From: Nonomuraea harbinensis
Lineage (GTDB): Bacteria > Actinomycetota > Actinomycetes > Streptosporangiales > Streptosporangiaceae
Length of the DNA stretch: 64,000 nucleotides
Direction: 5' to 3'
NCBI RefSeq assembly: GCF_019396385.1
Contig: NZ_JAHKRN010000011.1
Location: 62,001-126,000 of the forward strand
The notes beneath the pieces were generated by a model. The model was not told the origin of the DNA. It made no database searches and saw nothing but the letters and a program-made list of their open reading frames with translations. This document shows, piece by piece, positions 56,160 to 63,998 of this stretch. Both the position numbers and the translations under genes were made by a program. The stretch's first letter is position 1; every line of letters begins with the position of its first letter.

Positions 56160-57056
56160 CCTGCCGATGCGGGCGGCCCGCGCCGCCCGCAAGCTGTCGT
56201 ACGTGAAGATGGCCAGCGCCAGCCAGACGATCGAGAACCCGATCCACCGGCTCGGCGGCATCGTCTCCTTCGCGATCAGCACCCCACACAGGAACTGCAG
56301 CACCGGCGCGATGTACTGCAGCAGCCCGATCGTGCTGAGCGGCACCCTGATGGCCGAGGCGGTGAAGCACAGCAGCGGCACCGCCGTGATCACCCCCGCG
56401 CCGACCATCAGCACCACGTGCCACGGCCCCAGGTCCACGAACGTCCCCTGCCCCGCGGCCTCCAGGAACCCGATGTACGCGACCGCGGGCACCAGCAGCA
56501 GCAGCGTCTCCACCGTCAGGCTCTCGGCCGCGCCCACGTTCGCCTGCTTCTTGATCAGCCCGTACAGACCGAACGAGAAGGCGAGCACCAGCGCCAGATA
56601 CGGCAGCCTGCCGTAGTTCGTCGTCAGCACGATCACGGCCAGCGCGCCGAACCCCACCGCCGTCCACTGCAGCGGCCGCAGCCGCTCGCGCAGCAGCACC
56701 ACCCCGAACAGCACGCTCACCAGCGGGTTGATGAAGTATCCGAGTGCGGCCTCCACCACGTGACCGGTGTTGACCGCGTAGATGTAGGTCCCCCAGTTGA
56801 CCGTGATGATCAGCGCGGCCAGGGCCAGCAGGGCGAGCTTGCGCGGCTGCCGGACGATCTCCTTGATCCACGACCAGTATCTGCGCACGGCCAGCACCGC
56901 GACCACGGTGATCAGCGACCACACCATCCGGTGGGCCAGGATCTCGACGGCCCCGGCGGGCTTGAGCAGCGGCCAGTAGAGGGGGAACAGACCCCACATC
57001 GCATACGCGGCCACGCCATACAAGACACCGCGCCGTAGTTCAGGCATGAAACACAT
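56127..57056 (-). CDS. rarD: RarD-type EamA transporter
   Basis: A 309-aa membrane protein with ten helices, of the chloramphenicol-sensitivity RarD family: GVLYGVAAYAMWGLFPLYWPLLKPAGAVEILAHRMVWSL (in pieces) is the family signature, with FINPLVSVLFGVVLLRERL and GLLQYIAPVLQFLCGVLIAKE. The substrate is unknown. It overlaps the polyprenyl synthase gene tail to tail by 33 bp. Confidence 0.92.
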   Translation of the reverse strand: MCFMPELRRGVLYGVAAYAMWGLFPLYWPLLKPAGAVEILAHRMVWSLITVVAVLAVRRYWSWIKEIVRQPRKLALLALAALIITVNWGTYIYAVNTGHVVEAALGYFINPLVSVLFGVVLLRERLRPLQWTAVGFGALAVIVLTTNYGRLPYLALVLAFSFGLYGLIKKQANVGAAESLTVETLLLLVPAVAYIGFLEAAGQGTFVDLGPWHVVLMVGAGVITAVPLLCFTASAIRVPLSTIGLLQYIAPVLQFLCGVLIAKETMPPSRWIGFSIVWLALAIFTYDSLRAARAARIGRSARPLDHVVT

Positions 57057-57164
57057 CTTCGGGCATGACTACCTTTGAGCACAAATGCGAGGATCTTCAC
57101 GGAAATATGTAGTGATGGTTAACCGTTGCAGCCTCTGTACAGTGGACTGCGGAGGTGCATTCTG

Positions 57165-57824
57165 ATGGGCTGGCTGTTCGGAACCAAGGCGACCATGGTC
57201 ACTCCCGACGAGGCCCTGACGGGCCGCCCGGAGCCGATCCCCGTCCCGGCCCGCCACGCGGTCCTGGACGCCCCCCTCGCCCCGCCCTACCCCGACGGCT
57301 ACGAGATCGCCGACTTCGGCCTCGGCTGCTTCTGGGGCGCCGAGCGCAAGTTCTGGCAGACCCCCGGCGTCTACACCACCGCCGCCGGCTACCAGGGCGG
57401 CTACACGCCCAACCCCACCTACGAAGAGGTCTGCTCCGGGCGCACCGGACACACCGAGGTCGTCCGGGTCGTCTACAACCCGGCCGAGATCTCGTACGAG
57501 CAACTGCTGAAGGTCTTCTGGGAGTCCCACGACCCCACGCAGGGCATGCGCCAGGGCAACGACGTCGGCACCCAGTACCGCTCGGCGATCTACTACCACG
57601 GGGCGTCACAGCAGGCGGCCGCGGAGGCTTCGCGGGACGCGTACGGGAAGGTGCTGGCTCAGGCGGGGTACGGGGGGATCACGACGGAGCTGGCCGAGGC
57701 CGGTCCGTTCTACTTCGCCGAGGATTATCACCAGCAGTATTTGTACAAAGTGCCCAATGGGTACTGCGGCATCGGCGGGACGGGTGTGGCGTGCCCGGTC
57801 GGCCTGACGACTGGTGAAGCGTAG
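57165..57824 (+). CDS. msrA: Peptide methionine sulfoxide reductase A
   Basis: A 219-aa enzyme that repairs methionine-S-sulfoxide in proteins. It shows the catalytic [75 protein letters not shown] and recycling cysteines in [17 protein letters not shown] 57165 follows GGAGG; in-frame 57126 is unlikely. Fragments resembling its 3' end recur at 58565 and 60810. Confidence 0.95.
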   Translation: MGWLFGTKATMVTPDEALTGRPEPIPVPARHAVLDAPLAPPYPDGYEIADFGLGCFWGAERKFWQTPGVYTTAAGYQGGYTPNPTYEEVCSGRTGHTEVVRVVYNPAEISYEQLLKVFWESHDPTQGMRQGNDVGTQYRSAIYYHGASQQAAAEASRDAYGKVLAQAGYGGITTELAEAGPFYFAEDYHQQYLYKVPNGYCGIGGTGVACPVGLTTGEA

Positions 57825-57855
57825 AGCCGCGGCAGCACGGGGTTAGATTGCTCGG

Positions 57856-58401
57856 GTGAGGACCTACGAGAGTCTGCCAGCGGAGCTGGTCACCGAGCGG
57901 CTGCGGTTGCGGCGGTGGGTGCCGTCGGATGCCGAGGAGTACCGCGGGTTATGGCTTGAGCGGGATCCACGAGTGCCGCCGGTACGGCGGATCGACGCTG
58001 AGGGACGTCCGACGGTGGAGGACATCCGCGGCTGGCTCCTCGACAATCCGCTGGCGGCGGATCCGGGGCTCGGGTTGCTGCCTATCGAGCTGCGAGACAC
58101 CGGTGAGTTCATCGGGTATTGCGGATTGACTGTCGGTCAGGGATCTTTCGACGAACCGGAGATCGCTTACGAGCTGGCACAGCGAGCTCACGGTCATGGT
58201 TACGCGACAGAAGCCGCTCGTGCGGTCATGGAAGCCGCGACTCGGACAGGACGTCGACGACTCTGGGCGACCGTGTGGGAGTGGAACGTACCCTCGTTCC
58301 GCGTACTCGAGAAGCTCGATTTCCACCGAAGCGACCGCATCACCAAGGACGCGGAACGCGGCAACACGATCTGGATGACGCGCGTACTCGACCCGGGGTA
58401 G
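57856..58401 (+). CDS. GNAT family N-acetyltransferase
   Basis: A 181-aa acetyltransferase of the RimJ/RimL-like subtype: VTERLRLRRWVPSDAEEY at the start, GEFIGYCGLTVGQ, the acetyl-CoA motif ELAQRAHGHGYATEAARAVMEAA and WNVPSFRVLEKLDFHRSD. The acceptor is unknown. It starts GTG, 31 bp after msrA. GC bias drops somewhat through this gene, marking the start of the accessory region. Confidence 0.9.
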   Translation: MRTYESLPAELVTERLRLRRWVPSDAEEYRGLWLERDPRVPPVRRIDAEGRPTVEDIRGWLLDNPLAADPGLGLLPIELRDTGEFIGYCGLTVGQGSFDEPEIAYELAQRAHGHGYATEAARAVMEAATRTGRRRLWATVWEWNVPSFRVLEKLDFHRSDRITKDAERGNTIWMTRVLDPG

Positions 58402-58671
58402 AGGCGTGAGCACCGCCCGTGATCCATTCCTTCTCCACAGTGGGGATGGCTCGCGAGGACGTCGCCGCTCTTGATCTCCAAGAGGCCGTCGGCATGTGGG
58501 CCGAGTACCGGTCGAAGCCCGGCTGAGCAGCACATCATGACCTGAAGTGAAGCGCTACCCGTTCAAGGTGCCTGATGGCTATTGCGGGAGAGGTACGGGG
58601 TCGCCAGGCTGCTCCTGACGGGCGAGATCCTCAGGAGCGTGTTGAGGACCCAAGGACCGGTCAGTGCCCGT
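58402..58671. other. 270-bp non-coding region with an msrA 3'-end remnant
   Basis: I see no intact gene. At 58565-58588 the sequence reads, in frame, KRYPFKVPDGYCG, like the end of MsrA ([14 protein letters not shown]). The similarity continues loosely through GGTACGGGGTCGCCAGGCTGC. It looks like a decayed duplicate of the end of msrA. Confidence 0.55.
58565..58588 (+). repeat. Degenerate msrA 3'-end repeat, copy 2
   Basis: AAGGTGCC-TGATGG-CTATTGCGGG agrees with the functional msrA tail at 57747-57770 in about 18 of 24 positions and reads KVPDGYCG in one frame. The decay past this point includes an indel. Confidence 0.6.
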
Positions 58672-59688
58672 TCACCGCGGGGCCTGGTCGACGACCGAGA
58701 TCCTCAGCAGTGCCGAGGAGGTCAGCACGCTCCCCACCGGCGCCTTGGCTTGGTCGGCGTCCACGACGACGCTCCGTACACCGAGGTACTGATAGGTCTT
58801 CCGGTCGAAGATGTACTCCTCCCGGATGCCGAGCCACGGGTTGACCCTCGCCGCGGCGACGCCCGTACGGCCTGCCGCGTCGACGGCCTTGCCGACGGTC
58901 GTGACGCCGGGGATGGCCGCTGCCGCACGGAACAGCGCGGCACGCTGTGCTGCCGGCATGTACGCCTCCGAGAGCATGTTCCCGACCCGGGCCCATGCCT
59001 CGGCATCGGCCTCGGCGCCGTGCGCAAGGCCGGTGTAGAGGTGTTGGTACATCTTCGCCGGCTCGATGGGCAGACGGCTCAGGTAGGCATAGTCCGTACG
59101 CAGGTACTCGACGCGGTGGTCGAAGTCGCTGAGCTTCTCCGGGCCGCTGCGGCCGAGGTTCTCCCACGCCTCGGGCGGAATCGGCCGGCCCGGGTAAGGG
59201 CTGGGCGCAAGCCCTTCGCTCTCGATGAATCCGCCCGTCGAGTCGCCTTCCACAGGTAGCCAGACTTTGCGCTTCGACCGGGCCAGGAAAGTGGAGTGGC
59301 CACCGACGGTGTCCATTGTCTGTGACTCGAAGACCAGGAACTGTCCGGGCTTCGGGTGCAGTTCCGGCGACATGTTCACACTCTCCGCGGCCTGGTTGAG
59401 AACCATCTCCACCTTCACCGGCATCGTGTGCAGAATCGGGGGAGCGTCCGGCTCTGAACCGACGGCGAACACCACGACCCCGGCTGACGCCGCGGCGGCA
59501 GCCAGTCCCGCCGCGAAGCTGAGCCTCAGGCGATGTTCGATGCGCGGGCGCATCCCGGCGCGTTCAAGGCGAACGGATGGCGGATCGACGATGGCGGCCA
59601 GCAGCCGCTCCTCCTGGGCCCGGAGGTCGGCCAGGTCGGGCCGTGGGATCTCCGAACGCATACGCTCGAGCTGAGTCATCTCATTCAC
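58672..59688 (-). CDS. CU044_5270-like membrane protein, partner of ECF sigma factor
   Basis: A 338-aa protein. Residues 1-60 are cytosolic and helical with MTQLERMRSEIPRPDL and LRAQEERLLAAI, one membrane helix follows at about 63-85 (LRLSFAAGLAAAAASAGVVVFAVG), and the rest is extracytoplasmic, with WLPVEGDSTGGFIES and VNPWLGIREEYIFDRKTYQYLGVRSVVVD near the end. This fits the CU044_5270 family found beside ECF sigma factors and probably acts as anti-sigma/sensor. GTG 59688 (GAGGAA upstream) overlaps the sigma stop; ATG 59679 is the alternative. Confidence 0.82.
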   Translation of the reverse strand: MNEMTQLERMRSEIPRPDLADLRAQEERLLAAIVDPPSVRLERAGMRPRIEHRLRLSFAAGLAAAAASAGVVVFAVGSEPDAPPILHTMPVKVEMVLNQAAESVNMSPELHPKPGQFLVFESQTMDTVGGHSTFLARSKRKVWLPVEGDSTGGFIESEGLAPSPYPGRPIPPEAWENLGRSGPEKLSDFDHRVEYLRTDYAYLSRLPIEPAKMYQHLYTGLAHGAEADAEAWARVGNMLSEAYMPAAQRAALFRAAAAIPGVTTVGKAVDAAGRTGVAAARVNPWLGIREEYIFDRKTYQYLGVRSVVVDADQAKAPVGSVLTSSALLRISVVDQAPR

Positions 59689-60262
59689 AGACGGATTCCT
59701 CACTGAAAGTGGCCATGGGGTTGATCTCGCCGAGTTCTCGGCGAAGTCTCTTTCGAGCCCGGTTGATGCGTGACTGCACGGTTCCCAGAGGTACGCCCAA
59801 GGCTTCGGCGGTCTCCGCATAGCTGAGGCCGCCCCAGGCCACCAGCAGCAACGCGTCGCGGTGGCCCTTGGGCAGCGATGCCAGGGCTCCCGCCAGGATC
59901 CGACGAGAGGCCTCGGCGCTGAGCCGTTCGTCGCTGCGCTCGGCGAACGATGCCGTCACCGGGTCGACGCCGGTGCGTTCCAGGAGACGTAGCTGCCGCA
60001 CCTCGGCCCGCAGGTGCCTTCGCATCAGGTTGGTCGCGATCCCGTACAGCCACGGCCGCGCGTTCTGGCGTGACAGGTCGTAGCCGTTCCGCTGCTGGAA
60101 CGCCGTCAGGAAGGTTTCGGCCACCACGTCCTCGGTCGCGTCGTTCCCCAGCCTGCGGGTGACATAGCGCGTGATATCCGGGGCGTATCGGCGGAAGGCC
60201 TTGGCGAACGCCGCAATCTGTTCCCTCCTGATCCAAGCGGCCTGTCCCGCGCTCTTCCGCAT
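59681..60262 (-). CDS. ECF RNA polymerase sigma factor
   Basis: A 193-aa group IV sigma factor. Region 2 has FAKAFRRYAPDITRYVTRRLG, EDVVAETFLTAFQQR and ARPWLYGIATNLMRRHL. Region 4 has LPKGHRDALLLVAWGGLSYAETAEALGVPLGTVQSRINRARKRLRR. It is close to the sigma factor at 11422-12006, and both have membrane partners beginning with a similar helical tail. Its stop lies within the start region of the partner gene. Confidence 0.94.
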   Translation of the reverse strand: MRKSAGQAAWIRREQIAAFAKAFRRYAPDITRYVTRRLGNDATEDVVAETFLTAFQQRNGYDLSRQNARPWLYGIATNLMRRHLRAEVRQLRLLERTGVDPVTASFAERSDERLSAEASRRILAGALASLPKGHRDALLLVAWGGLSYAETAEALGVPLGTVQSRINRARKRLRRELGEINPMATFSEESVCE

Positions 60263-60324
60263 GTGTCATCTCTGGGTTGTAGGCAGCATGGTCTTCAGAT
60301 TGTGTTCTGACATAGACTGCGGGG

Positions 60325-60795
60325 GTGAGCACTAGTCATGCCGACGCAGTGACCTTCTCTGACCTGTCGAGAAATCCTCGAGCAGTCGCCGAACGTGCGG
60401 CCCGCCTTGGACGGGTACGTGTCACGCACCGAGATGCTCCGGACTTCTATCTGACTGCGGCAGATCGTGAAGAAGAGAGAGACCGGACGCTGGCCACCGC
60501 TTCTCGTCTGTTTCTCGCGTTGATCAAGCATGACCCCACCGCGCGTGCCCTGGTCATCGCCATGCCGGAGGTCTTCCCCTGGGTTCGCCACCTGTCTTCG
60601 GCCGAGTTGCGTGCCTTCACGCTGGAACTGGTCGAGGCACTCTCCGACGCGGCCGAGTTGGACGTCGACGCCACTACCCAAGAGGTCATCGCGGGCTGGC
60701 GGGCCACAGCCAGAATCAAAGCAGACCCGGCGCACTACTCGGAGGCTCGTAAGGCCACGAGCGGTGATTTCGGGCCGGTCCAGGTCTCCGCGTGA
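60325..60795 (+). CDS. Phd/YefM-like antitoxin-type protein, no adjacent toxin
   Basis: A 156-aa protein. The N-terminus (VTFSDLSRNPRAVAERAARLGRVRVTHRDAPDFYLTAADR, residues 9-48) looks like a Phd/YefM antitoxin DNA-binding domain, including the typical (L/V)T.RD...L.L pattern. The C-terminal 100 residues are helical (LFLALIKHDPTARALVIAMPEVFPWVRHLS). No toxin gene follows in the same direction, so it may be an orphan antitoxin or a stand-alone regulator. The GTG start lies close behind ATAGACT, so the transcript could be leaderless. Confidence 0.7.
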   Translation: MSTSHADAVTFSDLSRNPRAVAERAARLGRVRVTHRDAPDFYLTAADREEERDRTLATASRLFLALIKHDPTARALVIAMPEVFPWVRHLSSAELRAFTLELVEALSDAAELDVDATTQEVIAGWRATARIKADPAHYSEARKATSGDFGPVQVSA

Positions 60796-60809
60796 GCCGC
60801 TACCTATTC

Positions 60810-60833
60810 GGGGTGCCGAATGGGTACTGCGGC
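60810..60833 (+). repeat. msrA 3'-end repeat, copy 3
   Basis: GTGCCGAATGGGTACTGCGG shares AATGGGTACTGCGGC exactly with the functional msrA tail and reads SRYLFGVPNGYCG in frame with GTG 60792. It stands exactly at the boundary between the Phd-like gene and the stop codon of the opposing gene at 60834. Confidence 0.7.
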
Positions 60834-61985
60834 CTAGTCCCCGCCCGCTCGTATGATCATCTGTCGGCCTCCTGGTTCCACTTCTCCGAGGGTGTTCCGT
60901 TCTCGTACCGAAGTGATCAGTGCTCGGAACGCGTGTGGCAGGGTGTCAGGCTTGTGCCTTAAGGCTGTTTCAAGGCGTACGAGGAATGCGAGTAGCTCGG
61001 GGTCCGAAACAGAGAGGGCATGCTCTCTCAGTCGGTCCACATCGCGGAATACCTTGGCATCGTCGTCCAGAGGTTTTATGGTGACCAGGTTCCTGGCCAT
61101 GGCCATGATGAGGTCGCCGACGGGCAGCGGCCGTCCCGTTGCTTCGACCTGCCTGGCCAGGCCGCCTGCCCACTGCAGGTTGGCCCATAGTCGTGCCACC
61201 AGTGCTTCCTCCAGCCACGCTCGCACCTGCTCCCGGACCGCGATCTGCTGACCGGTCAGCGTGCGCGTGGAAATGGTCAGCTCTACGATCGCGGCCAAGG
61301 CGGTGAGTGCGACGCCCAGAGTAAGTGAGCTGCTCAGATCGTCTGTGAAGACCTGGGTGGTGACCGCGGCCGTGCCACCCGCGCTGATGGCTCTCGCCGA
61401 ACTCCTCCAGCGCTGGTGCCGCCGTCTGATCTCGCTGTCCGGGACGTAGCGGTGGATCTCGGCGGCCATCTCCCATCGGGCGGCGCCTGGAGATTCGCCT
61501 TCACGCGCTTCTATCAGCACGCCGTGTGCTTCGTTGAGAACCGCTTCCGCGAACAGCGCGCCACGTCCTTCTTGCTTCACATGGTATTGGGCGAAATCAA
61601 GTGCTCTCTGTCCCATGGGGCTTTCGGCGGCGTCTTCTATCCAGGCTTTCAGCCGGTCGTCGAACGTCAGACTGAGCCGGCCGCGATAATCTGGAAAGCG
61701 AACGCCCCACGTCACCTTTTCTCTGGCCCAGCGGCTCATGCGCCTGAACACGCCGGAACGGTCCTGGTCGATCGGAAATTCTGTGATGTCGAGTGCGTCG
61801 CAGAAGGCGGTGGCCGCTTGTCCCACCTTCTCTGAGAGGATGGTGTCGTCCTCGCTGAGCGCGCGGGAGACGGCCTGCCAGCGCAGGTATTTGAGCCAAT
61901 TTCTCCTTTCTATCGTCTTTTTTCCGATCTGATACCAACGCACGCTTTTGCCGACGTAGCTGGCGACTGGGGGATGTGTCGACAT
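60834..61985 (-). CDS. Hypothetical protein with a possible membrane segment, accessory
   Basis: A 383-aa protein I cannot assign. The first 200 residues are charged and helical (RWAREKVTWGVRFPDYRGRL is a notable segment). One moderately hydrophobic stretch, LTLGVALTALAAIVELTIS (about 225-245), may be a membrane helix, and the C-terminal 130 residues are again helical (LARQVEATGRPLPVGDLIMAMARNLV). Codon bias is weaker than in the core genes. The ATG at 61985 begins MSTHPPVASYVGKSVRWYQIGKK. Its stop codon abuts the third msrA-like repeat. Confidence 0.7.
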   Translation of the reverse strand: MSTHPPVASYVGKSVRWYQIGKKTIERRNWLKYLRWQAVSRALSEDDTILSEKVGQAATAFCDALDITEFPIDQDRSGVFRRMSRWAREKVTWGVRFPDYRGRLSLTFDDRLKAWIEDAAESPMGQRALDFAQYHVKQEGRGALFAEAVLNEAHGVLIEAREGESPGAARWEMAAEIHRYVPDSEIRRRHQRWRSSARAISAGGTAAVTTQVFTDDLSSSLTLGVALTALAAIVELTISTRTLTGQQIAVREQVRAWLEEALVARLWANLQWAGGLARQVEATGRPLPVGDLIMAMARNLVTIKPLDDDAKVFRDVDRLREHALSVSDPELLAFLVRLETALRHKPDTLPHAFRALITSVRERNTLGEVEPGGRQMIIRAGGD

Positions 61986-62435
61986 GCCACTATGTTACAG
62001 AGAGGGTCTGTGGGTATGCTGCATCAGCTGTTATGTCCCAACTCGTACGGATTAATTCGATTGTTCAGCAATCGAAGAGAGGCCGCTCCGTGTGTCAGGG
62101 GCGTCTGGGAAGGTCGCTATTACTACAGGTCCCGTAGTCAAGTGATCGTCGCCGAAATGGCTCCTGCCGCGTTGCCTTCCCGGGCGACCCTCGTACCGAG
62201 GGAACCGCACCGTAACGGGGAGAACTGGGTGACCGGGCGGATCGGCCCGGAGACCACCTGGCGCAACCAGCCGGCCTGGAAGCGGAACCTCGGCACTGGG
62301 ACCGTTACCGCCTGGGGAACTGAGCGACTTGCCGAAAGTGCCGCGCGTCAGAAAGGCACGAACGGTCGTCCCCAGGGACGACTTGAAGCGCCTGCGCCCC
62401 CTGGCCAGTGGGCATTCTGTCGGCAGGTGAGTAGA
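61986..62435. other. 450-bp region without a supported gene
   Basis: A plus-strand frame is open from 61974 to 62501 (175 codons, including NWVTGRIGPETTWRNQPAWKR), but it has no ribosome site, low coding bias at its start and no family I recognise. It may be relic coding DNA. A small perfect hairpin CCCTCG-TAC-CGAGGG lies at 62188-62202. The first 100 bp are AT-richer and probably carry the promoter of the minus-strand gene ending at 60834. Confidence 0.5.
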
Positions 62436-63136
62436 TCAGTCGATCAGTCCCTCGGGTGGAATCCGACCTGGTCGGCGGAGAGGGTCGGATCTCGACGTTG
62501 AGGTCGAGCCCTGTGTGAGATTGGTGCGTTCCAAGGCCTGCAGGAGATCAGCGGCCAGCAGAGACGTTGCCAAAGCGACTGTCTCGGGCTCGCCGATTCC
62601 CTCTTCCGCGCGTCCGGCCATCGTTGAGCCGAGCGCGTCCGGTCCAGCCGCGAACAGTGCCGCCAGATGTTCGACGGCCTGCTCGGTGCGTCCATCACCG
62701 TGTTGTCAATGACAGCGGCTTCGAGGCCTCGAGCGCGGGGGGTGGCACGGCGATCATGTGGTGGGATGCGGGCTCCCCGCGTGTTCCTCGTACCTGCTCC
62801 CGCAAGGGCCTCGGGCACCATCAGATCCACCGGAATGCCCGCGGGGTTCAGCCACGCTCCGGGTTGTCCGCCGATGGGGTCACGGTAGAACCCCGCGCGG
62901 CCCATGGCTTCTTCCAGAAGCGGATCGTCCTCCAGGACTCTCGGGTCGAGTACGAGGTCGCTGTCCTTCGTCGTCTCGGCGAGCGCGACAGGGCTTCGTG
63001 CGGTCCGCAGGTAGACGGCCTGTGCTCCGATCACGATCACAGCGTCGCGATGGGCGTCCAACGCGGCCAATGCATCGAGAAGCGCGGACCGAGATCGGAC
63101 GAGGATGTCACTACTGCTTACGCCAGGAGGATTCAT
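62436..63136 (-). pseudogene. Nucleotidyltransferase (AbiEii-like), frameshifted
   Basis: The N-terminal part reads MNPPGVSSSDILVR... VIVIGAQAVYLRTARSPVALAETTKDSDLVLD, the nucleotidyltransferase pattern GxxA followed by DxDhhhD. After VIDNTVMD (about 62690-62700) the frame goes out of phase: the -1 frame continues sensibly as GRTEQAVEHLAALFAAGPDALG then STMAGRAEEGIGEPETVALATSLLAADLLQALE, and stops at 62436. The uncorrected frame ends at 62444 with an implausible Arg/Trp/Pro-rich tail. A single-base deletion, sequencing error or programmed shift would explain it. It follows the AbiEi-like gene with a 26-bp overlap. Confidence 0.7.
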
Positions 63137-63998
63137 GCCGTGCCATCCAGTCAATGAGTTCTTCGGCTTCGGAGGGGCTGCGTCCAGGGCCTGTCATCAA
63201 ATCGACGGCGACCTGGGGTGGCGCGGCGATCGTGAGACCGGAAGCGTCGGTAAGGGTACGGACGAAGACGACGTCGTTTTCCGGCTCGGCCAACATCACA
63301 TTCGCTCCGGCATCCGCGGGGCGAAGGTCCCAGAGCTGGGCGGTGTGCTCGGCATCCGTCGTGTAGATCATGGCGGAGCGGGCTGGAGCGTAGGGGGCCC
63401 AGGTGGCTGCGGCCAACGTCCCGGTTATGGCGTACTGGGTGGGATTATCACCCGCCCGTCGCATGAGGTCAGGCAGCCCTCTCGGGGCTATCCACCGTGT
63501 GACTCGACTGCTTCGTACGAACCCGTAGTCCTCGCTCCAACGCCTCAGCAGCGGGACCCAGTCGGGAACCACGACCGCACCCGAGCTGGTCCGCGTTGCC
63601 AGGTTCTCGCTCTCCAGGAACTCGATCACCCGGTAGGTCGACCCGGTAGATACGTCAGCGACGTCGATCAGTTCACGGATCGCCCACGATCTTTCGTGGT
63701 CCAACAGCGCACGGACGATCTTCGCAGCGGGAGCGCCCTTCAACGTTCCGCGCGGTCTTCCAGGACCGCGCCACGGATCATGGTCAGCCCCTCGATCTGC
63801 GATGTAGAGACCGGGCTGAGAGACGTTCAGGTTGATGTTCCCTGTCGCGTCTATGTAGGACAGGCCGGCCTCCGAGAGCCGCTTACGCACGGGTGGTGAC
63901 AGGTATCGGGCGACGACGACCCCACGGCTGCCCGGATGTGCGTCCGCGGCGGCATTCAACTGCTGGAGGAGTGTGGCGGTGTCACGTCTCTCCACCAC
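63111..63998 (-). CDS. AbiEi-like winged-helix antitoxin (possibly 5' incomplete)
   Basis: About 295 aa. The N-terminal part (VVVARYLSPPVRKRLSEAGLSYIDATGNINLNVSQPGLYIADRG) and a winged-helix segment (KIVRALLDHERSWAIRELIDVADVSTGSTYRVIEFLE) precede a C-terminal domain of AbiEi type (ARSAMIYTTDA, PPQVAVDLMTGPGRSPSEAEELIDWM). In type IV toxin-antitoxin systems AbiEi proteins repress the operon of a nucleotidyltransferase toxin. The GTG at 63998 is only 2 bp from the window edge, so the true start may lie outside. Confidence 0.75.
   Translation of the reverse strand: MVERRDTATLLQQLNAAADAHPGSRGVVVARYLSPPVRKRLSEAGLSYIDATGNINLNVSQPGLYIADRGADHDPWRGPGRPRGTLKGAPAAKIVRALLDHERSWAIRELIDVADVSTGSTYRVIEFLESENLATRTSSGAVVVPDWVPLLRRWSEDYGFVRSSRVTRWIAPRGLPDLMRRAGDNPTQYAITGTLAAATWAPYAPARSAMIYTTDAEHTAQLWDLRPADAGANVMLAEPENDVVFVRTLTDASGLTIAAPPQVAVDLMTGPGRSPSEAEELIDWMARHESSWRKQ

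Noticed and set aside
61974..62501. 175-codon plus-strand frame as a gene
   Set aside because: No ribosome site, weak coding bias at the start, overlap with the end of the frameshifted nucleotidyltransferase, and no recognisable family.
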